DNA from: Aquitalea sp. LB_tupeE
Lineage (GTDB): Bacteria; Pseudomonadota; Gammaproteobacteria; Burkholderiales; Chromobacteriaceae
DNA length: 64,000 nucleotides
Assembly: GCF_013391415.1 (NCBI RefSeq)
Contig: NZ_JACAXB010000017.1
Location: 124,001-188,000, forward strand
Direction: 5' to 3'
Part shown: positions 48,862 to 58,303 of the stretch, piece by piece
Layout: each line of letters starts with the position of its first letter
How positions within the stretch are numbered: the first letter of the stretch is position 1
Program-made: the position numbers and the translations under genes
The notes under the pieces: model-generated
Databases searched by the model: none
What the model was told of the DNA's origin: nothing
The model's input: only the letters and a program-made list of their open reading frames with translations

Positions 48862-48876
48862 GTAAGTTTTTGTAAG
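48862..48876. promoter_or_regulatory. Two GTAAG boxes, 10-bp period, upstream of the response regulator
   Basis: GTAAGTTTTTGTAAG. The same half-site and the same 10-base period occur five times at 51725-51769. This is the geometry of OmpR/PhoB-family binding sites. Confidence 0.5.
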
Positions 48877-48933
48877 CATCAATGACAGCATGGTCGATTA
48901 AAATGCTTGTCCTCAAAAAATGCAGAACAGATT

Positions 48934-49596
48934 GTGGCAAAAGTCTTATTGGTAGAGGATGAGGTCGAACTACGCGAGGAGCTCGCCAGATTCCTGCTGC
49001 GTAGTGGCCACCAGGTAATACAGGCTGGTTCTCTGGCCGAGTTTGCGCAGTTGCAGGCAACGGTGGATATTGCAATTCTCGATATCGGCTTGCCCGATGG
49101 AACCGGGCTTGATGTGGCACAGCTCATCCGCAGTAAAACGCCGCGTACCGGCATCATCATGCTGACCGCAAGAAGTTCGACACAGGATATGCTGAGCGGT
49201 CTGAATGGCGGTGCTGATCATTATCTGGTGAAACCGTTCCGGCTGCTGGAGCTGAATGCAATCATCAATGCCCTATATCGCCGGATTGGTGGTGACTGGT
49301 GTCTGAATTTGCGTACGCGCCGCTTACTTTCTGCACAAGGACTGCAGATCTCGCTGTCACTGGCCGAGCTGGAGTTGTTTCAACAACTGGCCACTGCCGG
49401 TTTGCATGTCTTGAATCGCCGAGATCTGGTTGAAGCGATGGGGTATAACTGGCTGGAGTTTGACATGCGCAGGCTGGATACCATGATTAGCCGATTGCGC
49501 AAACGGTGGGCGGACGAAACCGGCACGGCTTTGCCCTTGAAAACCGAACATGGCAAGGGTTACAGTTTTCTTGCCACCATTACCGTCGTGCAGTGA
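48934..49596 (+). CDS. OmpR/PhoB-family response regulator
   Basis: 220 residues from GTG 48934 (MAKVLLVEDE); an in-frame TTG at 48907 is the alternative and neither has a strong ribosome-binding site. Receiver with the acidic pair VEDE, phospho-acceptor Asp in AILDIGLPDG, Thr in MLTAR and Lys in LVKPF; winged-helix DNA-binding domain from about 130 (LNRRDLVEAMGYNW, MISRLRKRW, TEHGKGYSFL). It faces a sensor kinase gene tail to tail. GTAAG boxes upstream suggest autoregulation. Confidence 0.9.
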   Translation: MAKVLLVEDEVELREELARFLLRSGHQVIQAGSLAEFAQLQATVDIAILDIGLPDGTGLDVAQLIRSKTPRTGIIMLTARSSTQDMLSGLNGGADHYLVKPFRLLELNAIINALYRRIGGDWCLNLRTRRLLSAQGLQISLSLAELELFQQLATAGLHVLNRRDLVEAMGYNWLEFDMRRLDTMISRLRKRWADETGTALPLKTEHGKGYSFLATITVVQ

Positions 49597-49638
49597 GTGC
49601 TACCCTGCCGGCGAGCCCGGGCCGATTTGACCGGCCCA

Positions 49639-51639
49639 TCAGGCAATGCAGGTTTCAGCAACCAGCTCATGAACTGGCAGGTATAGATGGATTGTGCAAC
49701 CTTTGCCTTCCGTGCTCTCTACTTCCAGGCGGCCGCCCTGATTCTCCATCAGTTTGCGCGCCAACATCAAGCCCAGCCCGCTACCGGGCTTGCCTACGCT
49801 GTTTTTACCCCGGAAGTGTGGCTCGAATACGCGTGATAATGTCTCGGCATTCATACCTGGTCCATTATCCCTGATTACAATATTGATGTGATCGGGCACG
49901 TGGTTGCCGGTGAACAAGATGGTTGATTCGGCAGGGGTATATTTCACCGCATTGTCAGCCAGACTGCGCAATACCAGTAGCATCAGATCCGGGTCACAGA
50001 CGATGCTTTCCGGTAGCTGATCCAGTTGCAGCACGAATTGGTGCGAGCTGGACAGAATGGAGGCCGAGTGGGCCGCATCATCAAGCATCATGTGCAAATT
50101 ACAATGGCGGTATTGAACGCCACGCCGCATCAGCGTGAAACTGTCTTCGTTCAAATACCTGTCCAGTAGCAGGCTCAGGCGGTTTGTTGCCTGCAGTATC
50201 TTTCCATATCGGGTGCGTGTTTCCGCATCTGCCTCTATTGCATCCAGTTCCAGGTTTTGTGCTGTCATATCAATCACAGTCAGCGGTGTGCGCAACTCAT
50301 GCGAAACAGTTGCAAAGAACTCACGCTGCTCCGCCTGTGCACGCCGCTCCACTTGCAAGGATGCTTCAACACGCCGTACAGCTTGCTGCAATTGCATGGT
50401 GCGCTGAATGACTTGCTCTTCCAGTTCCAGTTCATTCTTTTTGGAAAGTCGTAATGCTTCGGCCAGCGCATGGTCATGTGCCTTGCGTAATGCTTTTACC
50501 TTGATACTCACTGCGTAATTAAGGGCAAGTACATACAATGCCATGCCGATGTAATAGGCATCGTCAGTGAACATATTTGATGGCAGTAATGCCACATTGC
50601 GAAAGCCGCGGATGGTAACGGCCAGCCAAAATGGCAACAAGCCTACCAGGATGCGCATGGCCATTTTGTTTTTATGGCGAATCGTGAAGACAAATACCGT
50701 ACCGAACAGCATATTCAGTAGCATCCATCCCTGGTAAATAGGACGGATCCATTCCTGACCTGCCATGCAAAGCGAGATGATTGCCAGCAGGGAGACACAC
50801 CAGTCCAGCTGGACAACCCGTCTGAATAGGCGACTTTTTATTTCCAGGTAATAGATAAGAAGTTGCCCGCCGGTGGGAACTCCAAAATAAATACTGGCAA
50901 TCAATATCGCCTCATTCAATTCTGGATGATTTCCTAGCAGATATTGATATAGGTAGCCCTCCGACCCCAGCATGACGATCAAATTGCATAGCGAATAGAG
51001 CGCAAACCAGCCATAAGACCGATCGCTGGAGGCACGATATAGAAAATAACCATTCAATAGTAGAGCAAAATACACTGAAGCCAGTGAGCCAAAAAATATC
51101 TGCTCGATTGCAATGTGATTTATCAGGGATTGATATGAATAAAAATTGGGTGATACGGTAAGCGTATTCTTGCTTCTAAGCTGTAAATAGATGATGTAAG
51201 GCTTATTCGCAGGAATGTCCAGTTTGAATACCGGATTGCGGTAGTCGATTTCACGGTCGTCAATGGGAATATGGTCTCCCATGGTCTTGGAAACTGTTTT
51301 TCCTGATGTATCTATCTGATACAGCGTAGCAAAGTCCAGCATCGGGGATTGCAGTTCCAGCCACCAATGGGATTGCTGTTCCGGCTTGCGCAATATCTCG
51401 ATTCTTATCCATAGGGCGCCTTGCAGATAGCCAAATGCATTGGAGCTGACTGGTTTGAACAACTGATCCCGCGCGCGTATTTGATCAATCCCCATCTTCC
51501 CGCTCGTATCTTCCAGAACTTTCCAGTGGTATTGCACAGCGCTGCTTTCTGATGCGGAAAATGCATTTTGAATATTCAGCAAACAAAGCAATACGGCAAT
51601 AAATAACCATGAAGAAAGCCGGAAGGGCATAGCGGGCAT
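49639..51639 (-). CDS. 7TM-DISM sensor histidine kinase
   Basis: 666 residues from ATG 51639, which begins a signal peptide (PFRLSSWLFIAVLLCLLN); the frame is open to ATG 51711, 24 codons earlier. Extracytoplasmic beta-sandwich (7TMR-DISMED2-like, WKVLEDTSG... GYLQGALWIRIEI, LELQSPMLD) about 30-180, seven membrane helices about 190-390, coiled coil, then HisKA with FFATVSHELRTPLTVID and an HATPase domain (LADNAVKYTP, IRDNGPGMN, GSGLGLMLARKL). DISM sensors often bind carbohydrates or other small ligands. Convergent with the response regulator at 48934, its likely partner. Confidence 0.9.
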   Translation of the reverse strand: MPAMPFRLSSWLFIAVLLCLLNIQNAFSASESSAVQYHWKVLEDTSGKMGIDQIRARDQLFKPVSSNAFGYLQGALWIRIEILRKPEQQSHWWLELQSPMLDFATLYQIDTSGKTVSKTMGDHIPIDDREIDYRNPVFKLDIPANKPYIIYLQLRSKNTLTVSPNFYSYQSLINHIAIEQIFFGSLASVYFALLLNGYFLYRASSDRSYGWFALYSLCNLIVMLGSEGYLYQYLLGNHPELNEAILIASIYFGVPTGGQLLIYYLEIKSRLFRRVVQLDWCVSLLAIISLCMAGQEWIRPIYQGWMLLNMLFGTVFVFTIRHKNKMAMRILVGLLPFWLAVTIRGFRNVALLPSNMFTDDAYYIGMALYVLALNYAVSIKVKALRKAHDHALAEALRLSKKNELELEEQVIQRTMQLQQAVRRVEASLQVERRAQAEQREFFATVSHELRTPLTVIDMTAQNLELDAIEADAETRTRYGKILQATNRLSLLLDRYLNEDSFTLMRRGVQYRHCNLHMMLDDAAHSASILSSSHQFVLQLDQLPESIVCDPDLMLLVLRSLADNAVKYTPAESTILFTGNHVPDHINIVIRDNGPGMNAETLSRVFEPHFRGKNSVGKPGSGLGLMLARKLMENQGGRLEVESTEGKGCTIHLYLPVHELVAETCIA

Positions 51640-51724
51640 GTGTTCTGTCAGTAGTGGAAAAGCAGAGCCGAATCCTAGTGATGTTTCGTTTTTTTTTCCA
51701 GTTATTCCCATTAAAAAATGAGCA

Positions 51725-51769
51725 GTAAGGATTTGTAAGGATTTGTAAGGATTTGTAAGTAACGGTAAG
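51725..51769. promoter_or_regulatory. Five GTAAG repeats with exact 10-bp period
   Basis: GTAAG begins at 51725, 51735, 51745, 51755 and 51765; the first three units are identical GTAAGGATTT. They lie in the divergent region between the sensor kinase and the autotransporter. One inverted CTTACAAAT sits at 51894-51902. Likely response-regulator binding array. Confidence 0.6.
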
Positions 51770-51957
51770 GGCGATATGTCATGAAATTGGCATCATCAAC
51801 CCGGTTTTTCTCTTCATGTCATGAGAGTGTTGTTCCTGAATAGCACCAATTGCCGTTGTTGATTTAAGCCAAAATTATTATTTAAAAAATATACTTACAA
51901 ATCGGCAGGCCTGAGTCAGTCCCTCGTGATATGACATGGCTGTGGGGTAATGAAAAA

Positions 51958-54900
51958 ATGAAAAGATCCGACATCGGGTATCGTTTGACCAAGGTTGGCG
52001 GGAAGATGGCCTCTGTGGCCATGTGTGCCCTGACCGGCACGGTAATCATGTCCATGACCAATATGGCCATGGCAACACCAGTTGTGTATTTTCAGACCTT
52101 TACTGCTGGCGAAACTCGCTTGCAGGATACAGTCAATACCTACTCAACCGGAAGCTCTTCCACATTTACCAGTACTTCGGTAACTGGCTTGAGTGATGGT
52201 TCAAGCTGGAATGTAGGTGGAATCAATATTTCCGCCACAAATGGTGCAAGCCGTACGATCGATGCCACTTATCTGAGTAATTCACCAAGTCTTATCGCGG
52301 CCTCCGGTACAACGGGTCAAGGCATCAATATGACAGCTTCGGGCACCGACCCAACGGGAAGTGGCTTGACCTTCAAATTCGGAACACTGATGAATGCATT
52401 CGGTATCCAGCTCGGTGACTGGGGTACTTGTTGCTATAATTCGTCGTTGTATATCCAGTTTGGCAATCAGGCAGCTAATACATGGGAAAATGCACAGCTT
52501 ATCGGTACAGCAACGAAACGTGCTGATGTCCCTGAGCAAAATGGTAGCCAAACCTTCACGTTTATTGGCGCAATCAATGACAACAACTTCTTCGATGAAG
52601 TCCGTATTTATGGTAACGGCAATGGTGATGTATTGTACGCAGGTGGTACGATTTATACTGGTGAAGTGACAACAAACTCGGTTCCATCAACTGCCGGTTC
52701 CTCTACCCAGACCAGTAGTACTGATATTGATAAGGCCCAATCTCAGTATCTGGCCAGTAATATTGGCTCAACGGTAAACCCCACTTTTGTTGGTGGCACA
52801 CTGAAAAGTGATACGGCGACTGTTGCGCAGAATTTCACTATTGATGACTCAGCCAATGGAGCAAGTAGCACTATTGACCAGAATGGTATGAACAGTACCT
52901 ACACTGGAGTTCTGTCCAACGCTACTGGCAAAACAGGTTCTATTACCATCAGCAATACCGGCTCTGGTGGTAGTGTCACATTCTCTGGTGCTAATACCTA
53001 TACCGGCAGTACGACAATCAATAGCAATGCAAAGTTGGCCTTGACCGGTGCTGGCAGCATTTCCGCGTCCAGCTCTGTCATTGACAATGGCAATTTCGAT
53101 ATTTCGGCCACCGATAGTGGTGCCAGCATCAAGAGCCTTTCCGGTAGTGGCAACGTGGCACTTGGCAACAAGACGCTGACGCTCACGAATGCCAACGATA
53201 CCTTCTCCGGTGGAATTGGTGGCACGGGTGGCCTGACCGTAACTGGTGGCAACGAGACCCTGACGGGTGCCAACACCTACACCGGTGCCACCCAGGTAAC
53301 TGGCGGCAGCCTGACTCTGTCTGGCAGCGGCAGCCTGGCCAGCACGGCAGTCAGCATCGCCAACGGCGCAAGCCTGCATGACAACAACAGCGGCCTGTCC
53401 ACTGCCACCAACCTGACGGCAGATGGCGCATTGACCCTGGGCGCGGATCAGACCATTGCCCAGCTGAACGGTGCAACAACCGGTACGGTAGCGCTGGATT
53501 CGCACACCCTGACCATTGGTAACGGTGGCAGCTTCGCCGGTGTGGTCAGCGGTACAGGTGGCGTGACCGTGGCTGGCGGCAACGAAACCCTGACTGGTGC
53601 CAACACCTATAGTGGAACCACCACCATTCGCAGTGGTGCCGGCCTGACCCTGGCCAGCGGCGGTAGCCTGGCCCACTCGACGATTGCCGATGCCGGTAGC
53701 CTGACCCTGACCGCCAATGCAACGGCCAAGTCCTTGTCCGGAGCCGGTAGTGTGAATCTGGGCAGCAATACCCTGACCCTGAACAGCGCTGGCGATACTT
53801 TCTCTGGCGCGATTGGTGGTAGCGGTAGCCTGGTGCTGAACAGCGGCACCGAAATCCTGAGCGGTGCCAACACCTATAGCGGTGGCACCCGCGTCAATGG
53901 CGGCACCTTGCAGGTTTCTGCTGATAACAATCTTGGCAGCGGAGCACTAACCCTGAATGGCGGTACGCTGCACAGCACTGGCAGCTTTACCACCAGCCGG
54001 GCACTCACCTTGCAGGCAGGTTCCACCAGCGCCATTACTACCGATACCGGTACCAACCTGCTGCTGGAAGGTGTCATCAGCGGCTCGGGCAATCTGCTAA
54101 AGAATGGCAACGGTACGCTGGAGGTGAATGGCGCACACAACACCTTCTCCGGGCAGACCACCATCAATGGCGGTGTGGTGCAGATTGATGATGGTGCATC
54201 CTTGGGGACCGGGCAGATTCTGCTCAATGGCGGTACCCTGCAGACGCTCAGTACCTTGAGCAATGCACAGCAGGTGGTCGTGACTGGTAGTTCCTCCGTG
54301 AACACCAATGCAGGTACCACGGCCACCATGTCCGGTACGGTAACCGGTTCGGGCAGCAGCTGCTTCAACAAGACCGGTGCCGGTACCCTGAACATGACCG
54401 GCAATGCCACGCTGTCCAACGGCACTTGCGTGCAGGAAGGTACCTTGCGTGCCAATGGCGACCTCACCAGTAATGTTACAGTGGACAGTATCGGCACTTT
54501 GCGCGGCACTGGCGTAATCCGTGGTACTACCACCGTAACCGGCAAGCTGGCCCCGGGTAACTCTCCGGGTACGCTGTATTCCACCGGCACGGTCACCATG
54601 ACCAGTGGCAGTACCTTTGAAGAGGATATCGATGGCACCGGGACCGGGACTGGGGCGGGGAATTACTCGCGCCTGATCATCAGCGGTAGCACCAGCCAGT
54701 TTATTGCTGCCGGTACCCTGACCCCGCTGCTGCGCGGTATCACCACCGATCCGGCCATTCCGACAAGTACGGCCAATAACACCTTCACACCGTCCCTGGG
54801 AGACAGCTTCCGCATTGTTTCGGCTGAAGGTGGCATTGTCGGCCGCTTCGCCAGCCTGGTACAGCCCAGCTCTGGTCTGGCAGCAGATACTCAGTTCGTG

Positions 54901-56070
54901 GCTTTCTACAATCAGCTGGGCAGCAATAGCATCGATTTGCGCCTGACACCCACTTCGTATGCCAAGTATTTGACTGGCGGCAATCAGAATGCGCGCAATG
55001 TCGGCGGGGTTCTGGACAAGCTGCTGACTGGCCAGGTAAACAATACGGATACAACAGCGCAAAGCAATCTGCTTTATGCCGCGTCCGGATTGAATGCCAG
55101 CCAGCTCAAAACCGCAGCCCGCCAGTTGTCGGGTGAAGTGCATGCGGAACTTGCCGCAACGGCACCACTGGCCTCACGCGCTTTGCAATCTGATGTCAGC
55201 AACCACCTGCAACAGGATGCGGCTGCTGGTGAGAATCAGGATGGTACGCCGGCAAGAGTGCTGTGGGCTACATCGAATGTTGACCACCAGCAGTTCAAGG
55301 CAGATGACTTTGCATCGGGCTACAAGACAAACCGTAGTCAGTTTAGCGTCGGTATTGATGCATTCACGACCAGCCGGACCCGTGCCGGTTTCGGTATGTC
55401 GCATGCTGAAACATCGATCGGCCAGGAGTCGGGTAGTGGTAGCCTGACTGAAACCATGGTGTTCGTGTATGGATCGCAGGCACTTGGCAAGTTCTATCTG
55501 GATGGCATGGCATCTATCGGTAGCGCGGACTGGAGCAGTGGTCGCAGCGACCCCTTGCAACTGAGCGGTGGTCTGGCTTCCAGTTCCACGGGTAGCAACA
55601 CGCTGTTCAGTACTGGCCTGCGCATGCCGATTGCCATGAGCAACGGGGTGGTCGAGCCGTTTGCCCGGGTGATCTGGCAGCGTAGCAGCCGGGACGCGCA
55701 AAACGAGGGCAGTGCATCGGTATCCGCGCTGAGCCTGCAAGGCTATTCCGCCAGCGGTGTGCGCAGCATGGTTGGTTTCAGTGGCAAGTCGCTGGAGCAG
55801 GATCCGCTGAAGGCTGCGTTTACCTATCAGCTCTCGCTGGCCGTGGGACAAGATAGCGGCAAGTTGTCCCGTCCTCAGGTGAACAGCCAGCTTGCAGGTA
55901 TAGACCTGACAACCACGTCACCGCACAGTGGCCGCCAGTTTGTGCAAACCCAACTGAACGGAACGCTGAAAATCGGCAAGCAGTCGTATCTGTATGGCGG
56001 GGTGAATAGTGAGATGGCGCAAGGACGTAGCGAATACGGTGCTTCTGCCGGGGTTCGTGTCGCGTTTTAA
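51958..56070 (+). CDS. Large autotransporter with PATR beta-strand repeats
   Basis: 1370 residues from ATG 51958 (an in-frame ATG 51931 is open). Long signal region ending AMA before TPVVYFQ. Residues about 30-230 form a separate N-terminal beta-rich domain with CC at its centre (WGTCCYNSS). From about 335 to 780 come autotransporter-associated beta-strand repeats with the typical LTGANTYTGATQVTGGSL pattern, at least five units. The translocator beta-barrel occupies about 1090-1370, ending GASAGVRVAF with terminal Phe. It is a probable surface adhesin (type V secretion). Control by the neighbouring two-component pair is inferred from shared GTAAG boxes. Confidence 0.92.
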   Translation: MKRSDIGYRLTKVGGKMASVAMCALTGTVIMSMTNMAMATPVVYFQTFTAGETRLQDTVNTYSTGSSSTFTSTSVTGLSDGSSWNVGGINISATNGASRTIDATYLSNSPSLIAASGTTGQGINMTASGTDPTGSGLTFKFGTLMNAFGIQLGDWGTCCYNSSLYIQFGNQAANTWENAQLIGTATKRADVPEQNGSQTFTFIGAINDNNFFDEVRIYGNGNGDVLYAGGTIYTGEVTTNSVPSTAGSSTQTSSTDIDKAQSQYLASNIGSTVNPTFVGGTLKSDTATVAQNFTIDDSANGASSTIDQNGMNSTYTGVLSNATGKTGSITISNTGSGGSVTFSGANTYTGSTTINSNAKLALTGAGSISASSSVIDNGNFDISATDSGASIKSLSGSGNVALGNKTLTLTNANDTFSGGIGGTGGLTVTGGNETLTGANTYTGATQVTGGSLTLSGSGSLASTAVSIANGASLHDNNSGLSTATNLTADGALTLGADQTIAQLNGATTGTVALDSHTLTIGNGGSFAGVVSGTGGVTVAGGNETLTGANTYSGTTTIRSGAGLTLASGGSLAHSTIADAGSLTLTANATAKSLSGAGSVNLGSNTLTLNSAGDTFSGAIGGSGSLVLNSGTEILSGANTYSGGTRVNGGTLQVSADNNLGSGALTLNGGTLHSTGSFTTSRALTLQAGSTSAITTDTGTNLLLEGVISGSGNLLKNGNGTLEVNGAHNTFSGQTTINGGVVQIDDGASLGTGQILLNGGTLQTLSTLSNAQQVVVTGSSSVNTNAGTTATMSGTVTGSGSSCFNKTGAGTLNMTGNATLSNGTCVQEGTLRANGDLTSNVTVDSIGTLRGTGVIRGTTTVTGKLAPGNSPGTLYSTGTVTMTSGSTFEEDIDGTGTGTGAGNYSRLIISGSTSQFIAAGTLTPLLRGITTDPAIPTSTANNTFTPSLGDSFRIVSAEGGIVGRFASLVQPSSGLAADTQFVAFYNQLGSNSIDLRLTPTSYAKYLTGGNQNARNVGGVLDKLLTGQVNNTDTTAQSNLLYAASGLNASQLKTAARQLSGEVHAELAATAPLASRALQSDVSNHLQQDAAAGENQDGTPARVLWATSNVDHQQFKADDFASGYKTNRSQFSVGIDAFTTSRTRAGFGMSHAETSIGQESGSGSLTETMVFVYGSQALGKFYLDGMASIGSADWSSGRSDPLQLSGGLASSSTGSNTLFSTGLRMPIAMSNGVVEPFARVIWQRSSRDAQNEGSASVSALSLQGYSASGVRSMVGFSGKSLEQDPLKAAFTYQLSLAVGQDSGKLSRPQVNSQLAGIDLTTTSPHSGRQFVQTQLNGTLKIGKQSYLYGGVNSEMAQGRSEYGASAGVRVAF

Positions 56071-56097
56071 GCCTGTCTGACCGTTTCACAAAGTTGA

Positions 56098-56138
56098 AGC
56101 CGGGTGCTTTTCACAGGAAGGGCACCCGGCTTTTCTTT
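56098..56138 (+). terminator. Terminator after the autotransporter gene
   Basis: AGCCGGGTGC (56098-56107) pairs with GCACCCGGCT (56122-56131), followed by TTTCTTT. Confidence 0.8.
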
Positions 56139-56210
56139 GCCGGGTGGTCATGATTTGTCTTCCTGGCGTCAGTCTGTGACTGACTTGCCATCTTGTTTGT
56201 GGCATCGACA

Positions 56211-56981
56211 ATGATCCGTATTTACCTGCTTCTTGTGCTGATGGGCGTCTTGTCTGCGGGAAGCGTGCATGCCATCAGTTTGCGTACCAGTGCGCAGGAT
56301 GGAAACCTGATGTGGTTCAATCCCAATGATTCGGTCATGCCAGGCTTCAGTATGGAGTTGATCCGTTTGCTGCAGCAAACGGATACGCAGTTGCATATTT
56401 CCGGCCAGGAAAATGTGCGCTCCTTGCGACGGCTGGAAACCGACCTGGCCAACGGAAAAATTGACATGGCGGTAGGGATGGTGGACTCGCCTTCGCGCCG
56501 ACAACATTTTGTCGTGATCAGCAAGCCAGTACTTTATGTGCAACATGCTGCCCTGGCCGTGCGCAAGGATGATTACTTGTTCCGCTTGCCGGAAGGCGGG
56601 GTGGGGGCGCTGGGGCAATACGGGGTGCTTGCCATTGCCCAGGGTTCTGCATACGGGGAATACCTGCACGCGCTGGGGGCACTGCCGGTGGATGATGGCG
56701 CGATTACTGTTGCCGGCAATCTGGGTAAGCTGGTGCGCCATCGGGTGCGTTTCGTTCTGCATGCCCAAGAAGAGTTGGGCTGGCATATTCGGCTGCTGCA
56801 GTTACAGCAGCGCGTGCGCTTGATTCCGGTAGCCGGTGGGCAAAAGGATGTGTGTCTCATGCTGTCCAGAAAGTTACCTAATGGTACGGTCAGGCGTCTG
56901 CACTCTGTCCTGCTGAAGCTGGAGCGCTCGGGAAGTCTGGGGGCCTTGAGAGTCAAATATGGACTGAACGGTATGTCGTAA
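56211..56981 (+). CDS. Family-3 extracellular solute-binding protein
   Basis: 256 residues from ATG 56211 with a signal peptide ending VHA before ISLRT; an in-frame TTG at 56193 is rejected. FSMELIRLLQQTDTQL, ETDLANGKIDMAVGMV, RRQHFVVISKPVLY and VRKDDYLF follow the SBP_bac_3 (amino-acid-binding-like) fold. No ABC permease or ATPase is adjacent, so it may be an orphan sensor-type binding protein. Ligand unknown. Confidence 0.8.
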   Translation: MIRIYLLLVLMGVLSAGSVHAISLRTSAQDGNLMWFNPNDSVMPGFSMELIRLLQQTDTQLHISGQENVRSLRRLETDLANGKIDMAVGMVDSPSRRQHFVVISKPVLYVQHAALAVRKDDYLFRLPEGGVGALGQYGVLAIAQGSAYGEYLHALGALPVDDGAITVAGNLGKLVRHRVRFVLHAQEELGWHIRLLQLQQRVRLIPVAGGQKDVCLMLSRKLPNGTVRRLHSVLLKLERSGSLGALRVKYGLNGMS

Positions 56982-57187
56982 GCTAGCGGTGTCAGGAAAT
57001 AGCATCAAAGCTGCTATTGGCTGATGCTCTGCTGAATGGCGGCTTTGGCCGACGACCAGACTCCGATCTAACTCACTTGGGTGCTGCCTGGTCAAAGCGG
57101 TCATTGGCACAGGTGGGAGGGGCTGCAATGGGGCTCGACAGACTTTGTTTGATGAGGCATTTGGGGTTGTCGTATTGATCCTGCCCT

Positions 57188-57321
57188 CGACGAACTTTGC
57201 GATGTGATCGACACTATTAAAAATCAATAGACTAGAGTTCGGACTCGCGACGAACTTTATTTGCTCTAGTCATTGGTCACTAGAGCAAATAAAGTCTGTC
57301 GGATCCGAATAAAGTTCGTCG
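57188..57321. mobile_element. MITE-like palindromic element with TnsB-site-like repeats
   Basis: Arms 57249-57270 and 57279-57300 match in inverted orientation over 22 bases with two differences, around an 8-base centre. Units resembling GACGAACTTTATTTG occur twice inward from the left and twice inward from the right. The segment 57275-57300 resembles 48579-48611 behind glmS. No transposase is encoded. Confidence 0.45.
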
Positions 57322-57335
57322 GAGTCTGATCAAGT

Positions 57336-57358
57336 AAAAGGGGCCATTGGCCCCTTTT
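57336..57358. terminator. Bidirectional terminator
   Basis: AAAAGGGGCC, loop ATT, GGCCCCTTTT, followed by ACTTTT. Confidence 0.75.
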
Positions 57359-57535
57359 ACTTTTCCGGTTAGCGGGTGTGCTGAATTGCCGGGGGTGCTT
57401 TGATGTGGAGCGAGTACTTTTCACCCAAAGCGGCAGGGCGTTATCAGCTATTCAGTCGCACTGGATTTTGGAATCCATCCGGCACGAGTGGAATCTCGAC
57501 TGTCCGTGATCTGCCAGACAGTCCAGGATGTCGTA

Positions 57536-58303
57536 CTAGTGAATGCGCATGGGGGCTTGCTGCTGTCTGCGCAGTTCATTCTCCATCAGCCGGTTCAGGC
57601 TTCCATCCTTGGTCATGCGGCTCATGGTCTGGTCGAAGAGGACTGCTAGCCTGGCGGCATCTGGGCCGGGAGTGAATACCAGGTAGCTGGCCACTTTTTC
57701 GATACTGGGTCCGGTTTGTACGGCTTCGTTCCCACCTGGTATTTTTTGTAGCAATTGCAGCCCTACTACACGGCTGCATGGCACGATGTCCACCCGCCCG
57801 GCCAGTAATTTGCGCAAATTCAATTCATGGCTATCCGTGCTTTCCACTGCAGCAAATAGCCCTGCTTTTAGTGCCTGGTCCAGACGAGGGCTATAGAACA
57901 CATTGCGGGTGATGCCAATGCGTGCGCCAGCAATGGATGCCAATTGGCCGTTGAACTTCCATGGCGAGTTCTTGCGGACGAAAAATACATAGTCCTGAAT
58001 AAGCAGGGGTTGATTGGGATAAACCATGGTCGATTCCCGCTCCGAGGTCTTTTTTAGCGGGAACAAACCATCTACCCGGCGGTGGTTGACAAGATTGAGC
58101 GCACGGTTCATCGGATAGAGTTTGATCTGTGCATGTTTGCCTATCCGGGCAAAGACTTCGCTCACTATGCTGGTGGCCAGGCCTTCGGGCCCCTGATCAC
58201 CCTCTGTGATATAGGGTGGATAGTCGAAGGTCACCAGCCGTAGCGGGGTGGCATGACAAACTTGGAATAACAGCAGCATCAGCGGCCAGTATGGAAGTCG
58301 CAT
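57536..58303 (-). CDS. Family-3 extracellular solute-binding protein
   Basis: 255 residues; signal peptide about 1-18 (LMLLLFQVCHA). LVTFDYPPYITEG opens the SBP_bac_3 domain, followed by GLATSIVSEVFARIG, MNRALNLVNHRRVDGLFPL and DYVFFVRKNSPW. Like the protein at 56211 it has no transporter genes beside it. The two are only distantly similar to each other. Ligand unknown. Confidence 0.82.
   Translation of the reverse strand: MRLPYWPLMLLLFQVCHATPLRLVTFDYPPYITEGDQGPEGLATSIVSEVFARIGKHAQIKLYPMNRALNLVNHRRVDGLFPLKKTSERESTMVYPNQPLLIQDYVFFVRKNSPWKFNGQLASIAGARIGITRNVFYSPRLDQALKAGLFAAVESTDSHELNLRKLLAGRVDIVPCSRVVGLQLLQKIPGGNEAVQTGPSIEKVASYLVFTPGPDAARLAVLFDQTMSRMTKDGSLNRLMENELRRQQQAPMRIH

Larger units (their letters stand above)
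48565..48933. other. Region 3' of glmS with transposon-end-like repeats and a terminator
   Basis: 369 bases without a gene. AAGTCTGTCACGA occurs twice, 20 bases apart (48603-48615, 48623-48635), next to GGTGACTAG (48579-48587). The right part is A+T-rich and carries two GTAAG boxes (48862, 48872). Confidence 0.6.
56982..57535. other. Intergenic region with a palindromic MITE-like element
   Basis: 554 bases with no supported gene. It contains repeats of CGACGAACTTT in both orientations (57188, 57248, and inverted at 57291 and 57311), a long palindrome (57249-57300) and a terminator (57336-57358). The outer 150-base flanks show nothing recognisable. Confidence 0.6.

Noticed and set aside
51725-51769. 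Tandem GTAAGGATTT repeats as a possible CRISPR or satellite
   Set aside because: Units are 10 bases with no spacers, too short for CRISPR. The exact helical period and the matching boxes upstream of the response regulator favour a protein-binding array.
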